Assembly: GCF_002093975.1 (NCBI RefSeq)
Contig: NZ_KZ084338.1
Location: 8,852 to 68,527, forward strand
Direction of reading: 5' to 3'
Source: Thermoactinospora rubra
Lineage (GTDB): Bacteria > Actinomycetota > Actinomycetes > Streptosporangiales > Streptosporangiaceae
Length of the DNA: 59,676 bases
A program made the translations under genes and the position numbers. The notes beneath the pieces were generated by a model. That model made no database searches, was not told the origin of the DNA, and worked only from the letters and a program-made list of their open reading frames with translations. Below, in pieces: positions 42,931-51,654 of the stretch. The number at the start of each line of letters is the position of its first letter. The first letter of the stretch is position 1.

Positions 42931-43575
42931 TCACCCCCGGCCGGGGACCAGCGTGCGCATCAGCAGCTCGGCCTGCCGCCTGCCGTACTCCTCGGTGAGC
43001 GGGTCGGCGCCGGTCACGGCGGCGGTCAGCGGCGCGAGCGCGAACGGCGCCGCCCCCGCGAGCAGGACGTGCAGGAAGAACCACTCCGGCGGCTGGTCGC
43101 GCACAAGCCCTTCGCCCTGCAGCCGCGCCAGCAGCCCCGCCAGCGCCGAGCGCAGCGGCGCCATCCGCTCCAGGATCTGCTCCAGGCGGGGACCCCCGCG
43201 CGTGGACTCGGTCAGCAGCAGCCGCACGAGCTGCGGATGCCGGGCGGAGGCGGTGACCAGCCCCTCCACCGCGTGGCCCAGCGCCGCCACCGGATCGGGC
43301 TCGGCGGCCGCTTCTTCCAGGGCCGGGCCCGCCAGGGCGGCGAAGCGGCCGTCGGCCAGGTCCACGACCGCCCGCCACAGGGCGTCCTTGCCGCCGAAGT
43401 GGTGGCGGATCAGCCCGTGCGCGATGCCGGCGCGCTCGGCGATGTCCCGCAGGCTCACCGCCTCATAGCCGCGCTCGGCGAACGACGTCAGCGCCGCCTC
43501 CAGGATGCTCCGGCGCGTCGTCTCGGCGACCGCCGCCGGGCGGCGTCCCCGCGGGGGGTTGCCCGCATCTGTCAT
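42931..43575 (-). CDS. TetR-family repressor
   Basis: The 214-residue product has a TetR helix-turn-helix (RRSILEAALTSFAERGYEAV, LRDIAERAGIAHGLIRHHF) and a helical ligand domain. GGGAGGGC precedes ATG 43575. A 26-bp dyad lies upstream, and the divergent partner is now a broken FAD monooxygenase. Confidence 0.9.
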   Translation of the reverse strand: MTDAGNPPRGRRPAAVAETTRRSILEAALTSFAERGYEAVSLRDIAERAGIAHGLIRHHFGGKDALWRAVVDLADGRFAALAGPALEEAAAEPDPVAALGHAVEGLVTASARHPQLVRLLLTESTRGGPRLEQILERMAPLRSALAGLLARLQGEGLVRDQPPEWFFLHVLLAGAAPFALAPLTAAVTGADPLTEEYGRRQAELLMRTLVPGRG

Positions 43576-43616
43576 CGGTGCCCTCCCTCGGTGCCTCATG
43601 CTATCCGGCCGGACAA

Positions 43617-43642
43617 CTTTGTTATACGAGCGGATAGCAAAG
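43617..43642. promoter_or_regulatory. TetR operator: 26-bp dyad
   Basis: A dyad with 20 of 26 symmetric positions begins CTTTGTTAT and ends ATAGCAAAG, between the TetR gene and the dead monooxygenase. It is AT-rich against its surroundings, as expected for an operator covering both promoters. Confidence 0.6.
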
Positions 43643-43656
43643 CTGGGAGGGCCGCC

Positions 43657-43795
43657 GTGCGCACCCCGACGGACGTCCTCATCGCCGGCGCCGGTCCCAA
43701 CGTCCTGCCCCGGGCCGGGGTGCCCGGTCACCGTCGTCGAGCGCGGCCAAGGGCCCGTGCGCGGCCACCTCACCCGGTGGTTCCGCGCCTCATGA
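43657..43795 (+). pseudogene. FAD-dependent monooxygenase remnant
   Basis: GTG 43657 has GGGAGG upstream and begins VRTPTDVLIAGAGP, the dinucleotide-binding motif of PHBH-type monooxygenases. A deletion and frame change follow, with VTVVERGQG continuing in another frame to a stop at 43795. About 400 residues are missing. Confidence 0.75.
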
Positions 43796-43819
43796 CCGCA
43801 ATTCCCCAATTGGGCGATC

Positions 43820-43849
43820 TTGAGAGGCATTGTCCGATCATGTGATACT
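43820..43849 (+). promoter_or_regulatory. Promoter of the diterpenoid operon: TTGAGA, 18 bp, GATACT
   Basis: TTGAGA (43820-43825) and GATACT (43844-43849) have an 18-bp spacer, leaving a leader of about 37 nt with a ribosome site. The palindrome CCCAATTGGG (43805-43814) just upstream may be a regulator site. Confidence 0.5.
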
Positions 43850-43892
43850 CCGCTCAGCGCTCTTTGTGACCTCTGAGCCCGTGGAGGCTTCC

Positions 43893-45272
43893 GTGTCGAT
43901 CGGCGTGCAGGCGGCCCCGAGCCGAGGCGCCCGCGTGATCCCGTTCATGCGCCTGCTGGCCCGCCACCCCCGCGCCGCCGTCCGCGCCTTCGAGACAGCC
44001 GGCCGGCAGGCCGACGGAGAGCTCGTCAGGCTCGGCATGGGCCCCTTCCGCCCCTACCTGGTGACCCACCCCGACCACGTCCAGCACGTCCTGCGCGCCA
44101 ACCAGGCCAACTACGTGCGCCAAGGCATGTTCTGGGACCCGCTGGCGCCCCTGCTGGGCGAGGCCATCCTGTCCGACGGCCCCGTGTGGGCGGCCAGCCG
44201 GCGCATCCTGCAGCCGCTGTTCACCGCCCGCCACATCGCCTCCCTGGCCGGCCGGATGGCCGGCCTGGTCACCGAGCTGATCGAGGCGACGGTACGGCCC
44301 GGCCGGCCCTTCGACGTCCTCGACGGCATGTCCCGCATCGTCCACCCGGTCATCGTGCGGCTCTTCTTCGGCGACAAGATCACCCACGCGGACATCGCCC
44401 GCCTGATGCCCGCCTACCACGACGGGGTGACCGCCACCTCCATCCGCCTGGTGCTGCCCTTCGTGCCGCAGGGCTTCCCCCTGCCGGGCGACCGCAGGTT
44501 CCGGCGGGCGATCGCCACCATCGACGGCGTCGTCTACCCCCGGATCCGGGCCGCCAGAAGCACCGGCCAGGACGGGACCGACGTGCTGTCGGCCCTGTGC
44601 AGGGCGCTGGAGGCCGACAGCCGGAGCGACGCCGACCAGCCGTGGCAGGACGAGGAGCGCTGGCTGCGCGACAACCTGGTGTCCATGCACGGCGCCAGCA
44701 CCGAGACGACGGCGACCGCGCTGAGCTGGATCTGGCCCATCCTGCAGCAGCACCCCCAGGTCGCCGAACGGCTGTACGCGGAGGTCGACCGGGTGGTGGG
44801 CGGCGACCCGGTCGGTCCCGAGCACCTGCCCGAGCTGCGCTACCTGTCGCGGGTGGTCAGCGAGCTGCTGCGGCTGTACCCGCCGGGCTGGATGCTGCCC
44901 AGGCTCGCCCTGGAAGACGACGTGATCGACGGGGTGCGCGTCCCCGCCGGGGCGACGGTGGTGATCAGCCCGTTCCTGTCGCACCGGCTGCCCCGGTTCT
45001 GGGAGGACCCGCTGCGCTTCGACCCCGACCGCTTCACCGGCGAGCGCGAGGAGCGCCGCCACCGCTACGCCTACTTCCCCTTCGGCGGCGGCCCCCACCA
45101 GTGCCTGGGCTCCCACCTGTTCCTCATGGAGGCGCAGCTGCTCATCGCCGCCATCGTCAGCCGCTACCGGGCCGTCGTGCACGCCGACGGCCCGCTCACC
45201 CCGCAGCTGGCCTCCTCGCTGCGGCCGCGCAAGGGCCTGACGATGACGCTGATCCCCCGCGAGCGGACGTGA
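43893..45272 (+). CDS. Cytochrome P450, diterpenoid cluster
   Basis: The 459-residue product has the I-helix SMHGASTETTATALSW near residue 270, the ExxR helix VVSELLRLYPP, FDPDRFTGE and the heme loop FPFGGGPHQCLG with the ligand Cys near residue 407. It shares a class II/class I terpene synthase operon, so it probably hydroxylates the diterpene (inference). GTG 43893 follows GGAGG by 5 nt. Its stop overlaps the next start (GTGA). Confidence 0.92.
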   Translation: MSIGVQAAPSRGARVIPFMRLLARHPRAAVRAFETAGRQADGELVRLGMGPFRPYLVTHPDHVQHVLRANQANYVRQGMFWDPLAPLLGEAILSDGPVWAASRRILQPLFTARHIASLAGRMAGLVTELIEATVRPGRPFDVLDGMSRIVHPVIVRLFFGDKITHADIARLMPAYHDGVTATSIRLVLPFVPQGFPLPGDRRFRRAIATIDGVVYPRIRAARSTGQDGTDVLSALCRALEADSRSDADQPWQDEERWLRDNLVSMHGASTETTATALSWIWPILQQHPQVAERLYAEVDRVVGGDPVGPEHLPELRYLSRVVSELLRLYPPGWMLPRLALEDDVIDGVRVPAGATVVISPFLSHRLPRFWEDPLRFDPDRFTGEREERRHRYAYFPFGGGPHQCLGSHLFLMEAQLLIAAIVSRYRAVVHADGPLTPQLASSLRPRKGLTMTLIPRERT

Positions 45273-46114
45273 GCGCGCTCACCGCCCACGCCCGGCTCGG
45301 CCGGATGTGCGCCGTCGGCGTGGAATGCGGGCGCCGCCTGGCGGGCTGGGCACGCGCCCACGCCGCCGCCCTGCCCGGCGCCGCCTTCGACGGCGGCATG
45401 CTCACCGCGCTCGGCCTGGTGTGCGCCACGGGATCGCCGCACGCCACCGTGGAGGACCTGGAGACGGTCAGCCGGGCGGCGCTGTGGGTGTTCGCCGTCG
45501 ACCACGCCGTCGAGACCACCCGCCCCGAGCCGGTGATCGAGGACTGCCTGCGGGCCGCGGCGGGCGGGCAGCCGGCCTCGCCCGTGGCCGTCATGCTCGC
45601 CGACCTGCGCGCCGGCCTGGCCGCGCGGCCCGCCTTCCCCGGCCACGCCGAGGCCTGGCAGGACCAGCTGGAACGCACGCTGACCGCCATGGCCCGCCAG
45701 CAGCAATGGCGCGCCGAGCAGGCCCGGCTCACCCTGGAGGACTACCTGCGGGCCGCCGACAGCTGCGGCGCGGCGCTGGTCAACCTCAGCCACTGGATCG
45801 CCACCGGCGACGCCTGGACCCTCGCCCACCTGGAGCAGGCGCGCCAGGCCGGCGACCACGTGCAGCGCTACCTGCGGCTGCTCAACGACCTGGCCGGCGC
45901 CGAACGCGAGGAACGCCGGGGCGACGCCAACGCCCTGCGCTTCGGCATCACCCGCGAGCAGCTGCACGAGGCCATGGCCGACCTCGCCGCGCGGGCCGAG
46001 GGCCTGCTGGCCCCGATCCGCGCGGGCAGCCCGGCGACCGCCGCCTACTTGGAACATCAGATGGCGTTCAACACCGGCTTCTACGCCGGGTCGGACTACT
46101 GGGGGTCCAGCTGA
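45269..46114 (+). CDS. Class I terpene synthase-like protein
   Basis: The 281-residue product resembles bacterial class I terpene synthases: VFAVDHAVE near residue 79 stands for the first metal motif and LLNDLAGAEREERRGD near 215 for the NSE motif. In both, one canonical residue is replaced (one Asp of DDxxxE, and Gly for Ser in NSE). With a class II cyclase next to it, it probably removes the diphosphate from a bicyclic intermediate. Its exact cyclisation cannot be read. Confidence 0.8.
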   Translation: MSALTAHARLGRMCAVGVECGRRLAGWARAHAAALPGAAFDGGMLTALGLVCATGSPHATVEDLETVSRAALWVFAVDHAVETTRPEPVIEDCLRAAAGGQPASPVAVMLADLRAGLAARPAFPGHAEAWQDQLERTLTAMARQQQWRAEQARLTLEDYLRAADSCGAALVNLSHWIATGDAWTLAHLEQARQAGDHVQRYLRLLNDLAGAEREERRGDANALRFGITREQLHEAMADLAARAEGLLAPIRAGSPATAAYLEHQMAFNTGFYAGSDYWGSS

Positions 46115-47712
46115 CGACCGCACCGCCCAACCTCGACACGTCCCGATCCGGCCACGCGGCCCGGCTGCTGGAGGAGATGATGGCCCGCCCGTGGGGCCAG
46201 GTCTCGGTGTCGGTCTACGAGACCGCCCGCCTGCTGGGCTCCGCGCCGTGGCTGGAGGGCCACGACCGGCGCCGGGCCTGGCTGCTGGCCGCCCAGCACG
46301 CCGACGGCTCCTGGGGCGGCCCCGACGGCTACGCCGTGGTGCCCACCCTCAGCGCCGTCGAGGCCCTGCTGGCGTCCGGCGGCACGGCGGAGGAGAGCGC
46401 CGCCCGGCGCGGGCTGGCGTGGCTGGCCGACCGCCTTCCGCGCCTGCACCGCCTGCCCGACATGCCGGCCATCGACCTGACCGTGCCCTCCCTCGTCGAA
46501 CGGATCGCCGCCCGCGCCCACCGCCTGCCGCTGCCCCGCGGCCTGACCACCCGCCGGCTGGACCGGGTACGGCAGGCCGCGGCCGGCGGGGCCGCGCTGC
46601 CGGACAAGCTGCTGCACGCCTGGGAGGCCCTCGGCCCCGCCGTCCCCCCGCCGCCGGCGGCGGCCCGCCAGCTGCGCACCGGCGGCCTGGTGGGCGCCTC
46701 CCCCGCCGCGACCGCCGCCGTCCTGGCCGGCAGCCGCGCCGGCAGTCACGCCAACGGCCGCGCCGACAGTCACGCCGGCAATCACGCCGGCAGTCACGCC
46801 GAGAGCACGGCGGCGGCCTGGCACCTGCGGCAGATCGCCGGCCGCTTCGGCGGGCCCGTGCCGGTCGCGGTGCCCATCACCGTCTTCGAACGCGCCTGGG
46901 TGCTGAGCTGGCTGTCGCGCTGCGCCGTGCCGTACACCCCGGTGCCGGAGATGGTGGCCGACCTGCACGCGGCCATCGGCCCCGCGGGCACCCCGGCGGG
47001 CCCCGGGCTGCCGGCCGACGCCGACACCACCGCGGTGGCCCTGCACGCGCTGGCGCTGCTCGGCCTGCCCCACCCGCCCGACAGCCTGCTGGCCTTCGAC
47101 ACCGGCGAGCACATCGCCACCTGGCCGGGCGAGGACGGCGCCTCGGTCACCGTCAACGCCCACGCCCTGGACGCCCTGACCGCCTGGCTGCGCCACACGC
47201 CGGGCGACGCGCGCCGCTTCGGCCCGGTGGCGGCCCGGCTGACCGCCTGGCTGCTGGAGCGGCAGCACCCCGACGGGTGGTGGGAGGACCGCTGGCACGC
47301 CTCGCCGCTGTATGCCACCATGTCGGCCGCGCTGGCGCTGGCCGAGGACTCCCCCCACCTGGAGCAGGACACCCGCGTCCGCATCCGGGAGGCGCTGCGC
47401 CGCGCCCACGACTGGATCATGGCGGCCCAGCGCCCCGACGGCACCTGGGGCCGGTGGGACGGCACCGCCGAGGAGAGCGCCTACGCGGTGCTCACCCTCC
47501 TGCTGCCCCCGGCCGATCCCTCCCGAGTGCGGGCCGCACGGCGAGCCGCCCCCGCGCTGACGGCCGGAGCCGACCGCGCCGACCATCCGCCGCTGTGGCA
47601 TGACAAGGATCTTTACAGCCCCCTCGCCGTCGTCCGAGCGGCGATCACGGCCGCGTGTCACCGCCTTGAGCTGGCCGTACCCGCCGCACGCGGCCAGGGC
47701 GGGCCGGGGTGA
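46111..47712 (+). CDS. Class II diterpene cyclase (labdane-type)
   Basis: The product of about 533 residues has toroid motifs (AQHADGSWGG near 55; RQHPDGWWEDRW; AAQRPDGTWGRW) and a DxDTT-type acid motif (LPADADTTAVALHAL near residue 310), a variant known in some bacterial class II cyclases in place of DxDD. These enzymes protonate geranylgeranyl diphosphate to bicyclic diphosphates. The likely start is CTG 46111 overlapping the upstream stop (CTGA); an ATG at 46177 would trim 22 residues. A 12-nt repeat tract adds a low-complexity insert near residues 207-230. Confidence 0.85.
   Translation: MTTAPPNLDTSRSGHAARLLEEMMARPWGQVSVSVYETARLLGSAPWLEGHDRRRAWLLAAQHADGSWGGPDGYAVVPTLSAVEALLASGGTAEESAARRGLAWLADRLPRLHRLPDMPAIDLTVPSLVERIAARAHRLPLPRGLTTRRLDRVRQAAAGGAALPDKLLHAWEALGPAVPPPPAAARQLRTGGLVGASPAATAAVLAGSRAGSHANGRADSHAGNHAGSHAESTAAAWHLRQIAGRFGGPVPVAVPITVFERAWVLSWLSRCAVPYTPVPEMVADLHAAIGPAGTPAGPGLPADADTTAVALHALALLGLPHPPDSLLAFDTGEHIATWPGEDGASVTVNAHALDALTAWLRHTPGDARRFGPVAARLTAWLLERQHPDGWWEDRWHASPLYATMSAALALAEDSPHLEQDTRVRIREALRRAHDWIMAAQRPDGTWGRWDGTAEESAYAVLTLLLPPADPSRVRAARRAAPALTAGADRADHPPLWHDKDLYSPLAVVRAAITAACHRLELAVPAARGQGGPG
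46729..46800 (+). repeat. Six 12-nt repeats inside the class II cyclase gene
   Basis: Six units related to GGCAGTCACGCC encode a hydrophilic GSHA-like tract. Units 2 and 6 are identical and the others differ by one to four bases. It lies between two structural parts of the toroid and looks like recent slippage. Confidence 0.75.
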
Positions 47713-47738
47713 GCCGCCTGCGACCCTGAGCGGGCGGC

Positions 47739-47768
47739 TTGAGCCTCCCGCCCATTGATCGCTAAGGT
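47739..47768 (+). promoter_or_regulatory. Promoter of the conservon: TTGAGC, 18 bp, TAAGGT
   Basis: TTGAGC (47739-47744) and TAAGGT (47763-47768) have an 18-bp spacer, and the -10 ends 7 nt before GTG 47776. A weak GGGCGG/CCGCCC inverted repeat between them could attenuate it. Confidence 0.55.
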
Positions 47769-47775
47769 GTGCCGA

Positions 47776-50316
47776 GTGCTACGTGCGCGACACCGACGGC
47801 TGCGAGGCCGTCCCCCCGAGGCAAGCGACACCACCACCGGCTTAGCCGGCGAGCACCGTCCCCCGGAGCGTTATGAGGACCGGCCCGGGGAGCGGCCGCA
47901 GCGGGTCACCCGCGTGCGCGCGAAGGTCGTCGCGCTGCTGGCGTCGCTGACGGCCCTGTGGGCCTTCTCCGCCTGGGTCACCGTCGGCGACGGCGTGAAC
48001 CTGCTGTGGGCCACCACGGTCGACGGCAACGTCGTCCAGCCGAGCGAGCCGCTGCTGGAGGCCCTGCAGGGCGAGCGGCGGCTCACCGTGACCCAGCTCG
48101 CCGCCTCCCGGCGCGACCCGCAGCTGCCCAGCCAGCGCGCCGACACCGACCGGCTCATGGGCGCCTTCGCCGCCTCGGCCCGGTCCGGATCCACCCGCTG
48201 GGCCGCCGACGAGGTGCTCAACCGGCGCATCGAGCAGGTGCTCGGGCAGCTGGCGGACCTGAAGGCGCTGCGGCAGCGCGTCGACGCCGGCCGCCTGACG
48301 CGGCAGGAGGCCCAGGACGCCTACGACGAGCTCATCGACGGCTTCTACCGCATGTACGACGCCGTCGCCGCGCTGGACGACAAGGACATCGCCCGCGACG
48401 GCCGCGCGCTGGCGGCCCTCAGCCGGGCCGGCGAGCTGCTGGCCCGCCACGACAGCCTGGTCAGCGGCATGCTGGCCACCGGCCACCTCACCGACGCCGA
48501 CCGGGCCGCCGTCATCGAGTCCGCCGCCGTCTACCGCTACGCGCTGGACCAGGCCGCCTCCCAGCTGCCCGACCAGGACCGGCAGGCCTACCAGGGGTGG
48601 GCGGCCAGCCGTCCGGTCACCCAGCTGCACGCATTGGAACGCGGCCTGACCGACGGCGCAGCCCCGGGCGTGGTGGCCGCCGGGCAGTGGCGCGCCGCCG
48701 CCGACGCCGCCCAGATCGGGCTGAACACCGTCATCTACGCCGGCGGCGACCGGCTCGTGGAACGCGCCGCCCCGATGGCCGTCCAGGTCGTGGCCCGCCT
48801 GCTGCTGGCCGGCGTGCTCGGCCTGGTGGCCGTGGTGGCCAGCGTCGTCATGACGCTCACCACCACGCGAACCCTGCTGGGGCAGCTGCGCCGGCTGCGG
48901 GAGACCGCCCACGAGCTGGCCGACCACCGGCTGCCCAGCGTGGTCGAGCGCGTCAGCCGCGGCGAGGACGTCGACCTGGCCCGCGAGGCGCCCGCCCTGG
49001 ACTTCGGCGACAACGAGATCGGCCAGGTCGCCCAGGCCTTCACCACCGTGCAGCGCACCGCCCTGGAGGTGGCCGCCGGGCAGGCCGCGCTGCGCGTCAG
49101 CCAGCGCGACACCCTCACCAGCCTGGCCCGCCGTACCCAGGGCCTGGTCAACCAGCAGATCACCGTGCTGGACGACCTGCAGCGCCGCCACACCACGCCC
49201 GAGGAGCTGGAAGGGCTCTTCCGGCTGGACCACCTGGCCAGCCGGCTCAGGCGCAACGCCGAGAACCTGCTGGTGCTGGCCGGGGCGACCCCGGCCCGGT
49301 CCTGGCGCAACCCGGTGCCGATGCTGGAGGTGGTGCGCGGCGCCCTGGCGGAGATCGACGGCTACACCCGCGTCAGCATCATGCCGCTGGGCGAGGTCCA
49401 CCTGGCCGGCAAGGCCGTCGGCGACGTGGTCCACCTGCTGGCCGAAATCATCGAGAACGCCACGTCCTTCTCCCCGCCGCATACCACGGTCACCGTCGCC
49501 GGCCAGTACGTGGCCAACGGGTACGCGCTGGAGGTCGAGGACCGCGGCCTGGGCATGCCGCCGGAGGACCTGGAGGAGGCCAACCGGCGCATCGCCGACC
49601 CGCCCGAGTTCAAGATCACCGGCTCGGCGGCGCGGCTGGGGTTCCACGTGGTCAGCCAGCTGGCCGCCCGGCACGACATCAAGGTCACCCTGCGCCCGTC
49701 GGCCTACGGCGGGACGACCGTGGTGATCCTGCTGCCGCCCGGCCTGGTCACCGGCGCCCCGGCGCGGACCGGCGACGCCCAGTCACACACCGGGGACACC
49801 CAGTCACAGGCCGGAGGCAGCCAGCCACGCGCCGGAGACGCCTCGCCCCGGGCCAGCGAGCCGCCGCCCGTCCTGCCGCCGCTGCCGCGCCGCGCGCCCG
49901 GCGCGGGCGTCCCGGAGGGGGTCATCCCGGAGACGGCCGCCCCGGAGCCAGCCAGGCCCGCTCCCGCTGCCCCGGCGGCGCCGCCGGCCGTCCCGGCGCA
50001 GGGCACCGCCGAGCCGCGAGGTGACAGGCCCGCTCCCGCGCCGGGCACGGCCGAGCCGCGCCGGGAGCCCGCCGCGCCCGAGCGCACCCCCGGCGGCCTG
50101 CCCATGCGCGTGCCGCAGACCCACCTCGCCCCCGGCCTGCAGGACCAGGAGCCCCCCGCCACACCCGCCCGCCGTCCCGCCGCCGTCCCGCCCGACGACG
50201 CCGAAGAGATGCGCGCCCGCCTGTCGGCCCTGCAGGCCGGCACCCAGCGCGGCCGCGACCACGCCCAGCAGCTCCTCACGACCGATTCCCCCTCCGACCC
50301 CGCGGAGCCGACATGA
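47776..50316 (+). CDS. cvnA: Conservon sensor kinase-like protein CvnA
   Basis: The 846-residue product has TM1 near 55-75, a large nitrate-sensor-like extracellular helical domain, TM2 near 340-365, a HAMP region and an HATPase (HLLAEIIENATSFSPPHTT, EDRGLGMPPEDL, GTTVVILLPP), then a long Pro/Ala/Glu-rich tail of about 190 residues. CvnA proteins are anchored sensors of a GTPase system rather than standard His kinases; no clear H-box is seen. Four genes follow in the order expected of a conservon. Confidence 0.92.
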   Translation: MLRARHRRLRGRPPEASDTTTGLAGEHRPPERYEDRPGERPQRVTRVRAKVVALLASLTALWAFSAWVTVGDGVNLLWATTVDGNVVQPSEPLLEALQGERRLTVTQLAASRRDPQLPSQRADTDRLMGAFAASARSGSTRWAADEVLNRRIEQVLGQLADLKALRQRVDAGRLTRQEAQDAYDELIDGFYRMYDAVAALDDKDIARDGRALAALSRAGELLARHDSLVSGMLATGHLTDADRAAVIESAAVYRYALDQAASQLPDQDRQAYQGWAASRPVTQLHALERGLTDGAAPGVVAAGQWRAAADAAQIGLNTVIYAGGDRLVERAAPMAVQVVARLLLAGVLGLVAVVASVVMTLTTTRTLLGQLRRLRETAHELADHRLPSVVERVSRGEDVDLAREAPALDFGDNEIGQVAQAFTTVQRTALEVAAGQAALRVSQRDTLTSLARRTQGLVNQQITVLDDLQRRHTTPEELEGLFRLDHLASRLRRNAENLLVLAGATPARSWRNPVPMLEVVRGALAEIDGYTRVSIMPLGEVHLAGKAVGDVVHLLAEIIENATSFSPPHTTVTVAGQYVANGYALEVEDRGLGMPPEDLEEANRRIADPPEFKITGSAARLGFHVVSQLAARHDIKVTLRPSAYGGTTVVILLPPGLVTGAPARTGDAQSHTGDTQSQAGGSQPRAGDASPRASEPPPVLPPLPRRAPGAGVPEGVIPETAAPEPARPAPAAPAAPPAVPAQGTAEPRGDRPAPAPGTAEPRREPAAPERTPGGLPMRVPQTHLAPGLQDQEPPATPARRPAAVPPDDAEEMRARLSALQAGTQRGRDHAQQLLTTDSPSDPAEPT

Positions 50317-50720
50317 CGCGCATCGAGCTGGACTGGCTCCTGGACGACCTGGTCACCCGGGTCTCCGACATCGACCACGCCATCGTGCTCAGCGGCGACG
50401 GGCTGGTGCTGGCGGCGTGCGCCCGCCTGTCACCGGCCGACGCCGAGCACCTGGCGGCCGTCGCCGCCGGGCTGCACAGCCTGGCCAAGGCGGCCGCCGA
50501 CCAGGTGGGCGGCGGCCTGGTCCGCCAGACGCTGGTGGAATGGGAACGCCACCTGCTGCGCCTGACCATGGCCGGCGAGGGCGCCTGCCTGGCCGTGCTG
50601 GCCCGCCGGGAGGTGGACCTGGGCCTGCTCGCCTACGAGATGGAGATGCTCATCGCGCGGGTCGGCCAGTACCTGTCGTCTCCGGCCCGCACCATGCCGG
50701 GCGGCACGGTGAGCCGATGA
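50313..50720 (+). CDS. cvnB: Roadblock/LC7 protein CvnB
   Basis: The 135-residue product is a Roadblock/LC7 fold (LDDLVTRVSDIDHAIVLSGD near residue 6; ETLxEW-like RQTLVEWERHLLRLT). It is the MglB-like partner of the GTPase. Overlap ATGA with cvnA and with cvnC. Confidence 0.93.
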   Translation: MTRIELDWLLDDLVTRVSDIDHAIVLSGDGLVLAACARLSPADAEHLAAVAAGLHSLAKAAADQVGGGLVRQTLVEWERHLLRLTMAGEGACLAVLARREVDLGLLAYEMEMLIARVGQYLSSPARTMPGGTVSR

Positions 50721-51076
50721 CCCATCAGCGTCCCGACCGATCCACCGATCCCGGGCTGCTGCGGCCCTTCGTGGTCACCCGCGGCCGCACCAAGCCCGCC
50801 CAGGCCACCTTCACGCTCATCACGCAGGTCATGGCGATCGCCCCGGCGCCGGCCGACGGGCTGGACCCCGAGCACCTGGCCATCATGCGGCTGTGCGCCG
50901 GCCCCGTCAGCGCCGCCGAGCTGGCCGCCGATCTCGACCTGCCGCCGGGGGCCGTCTACGTGCTGCTCGACGACCTGCTCCGCCAGGGCCTCATCGCCGT
51001 GCAGAACCCCCGGCCGACCGACCACGACGACGTCAACACCTTCAAGGCGGTGATCGATGGCCTCCGCGCCCTTTGA
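50717..51076 (+). CDS. cvnC: DUF742 protein CvnC
   Basis: The 119-residue product matches DUF742: LRPFVVTRGRTKPAQATFTL and AELAADLDLPPGAVYVLLDD, with a winged-helix-like centre and NTFKAVIDGLRAL at the end. It overlaps the GTPase gene by 20 bp. Confidence 0.93.
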   Translation: MTHQRPDRSTDPGLLRPFVVTRGRTKPAQATFTLITQVMAIAPAPADGLDPEHLAIMRLCAGPVSAAELAADLDLPPGAVYVLLDDLLRQGLIAVQNPRPTDHDDVNTFKAVIDGLRAL

Positions 51077-51641
51077 CCAGCGCATGCCCATCGCGATCAA
51101 GATCGTGATCGCCGGCGGCTTCGGCGCCGGGAAGACCACCATGGTCGGCGCCGTGTCCGAGACCCGCCCGCTGCGCACCGAGGAACTGCTCACCGACCTC
51201 AGCGTCGGCATCGACGACACCACCGGGGTCAGCGGCAAGACCACCACCACCGTGGCCATGGACTTCGGCCGCATCACGCTGGGCAGCAGGCACGTGCTGT
51301 ACCTGTTCGGCACGCCCGGCCAGGAGCGGTTCTGGTTCTACTGGGACGACCTGGCCCAGGGCGCGCTGGGCGCCGTCGTGCTGGCCGACACCCGCCGCCT
51401 GGCCGACTGCTTCCCCTCGGTGGACTACTTCGAACGGCGGGGCACGCCGTTCATCGTCGCGGTCAACTGCTTCGACGACGCGCCGCGCTATGAGGTGGAC
51501 GAGATCCGGCTGGCCCTGCAGCTGGACCCGGCCGTCCCCATCGTGCTGTGCGACGCCCGCGACCGCGCCTCCTGCCGCGACACCCTGATCACCCTGGTCG
51601 ACCACGCGATGAAGCGTAAGCAACCCCACCCCGTCGCCTGA
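51057..51641 (+). CDS. cvnD: Ras-like GTPase CvnD
   Basis: The 194-residue product is a small GTPase of the MglA-like group: P-loop GGFGAGKTTMVGAVSE near residue 20, TTVAMDFGRI, LFGTPGQERFWF and VAVNCFDD in place of the usual NKxD. CvnD is the switch of the complex. It ends the operon. Confidence 0.94.
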   Translation: MASAPFDQRMPIAIKIVIAGGFGAGKTTMVGAVSETRPLRTEELLTDLSVGIDDTTGVSGKTTTTVAMDFGRITLGSRHVLYLFGTPGQERFWFYWDDLAQGALGAVVLADTRRLADCFPSVDYFERRGTPFIVAVNCFDDAPRYEVDEIRLALQLDPAVPIVLCDARDRASCRDTLITLVDHAMKRKQPHPVA

Positions 51642-51654
51642 TCGCCTCTCGAGC

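Noticed and set aside
46729..46800. CRISPR array
   Set aside because: Units of 12 nt are contiguous without spacers and keep the reading frame of an enzyme.
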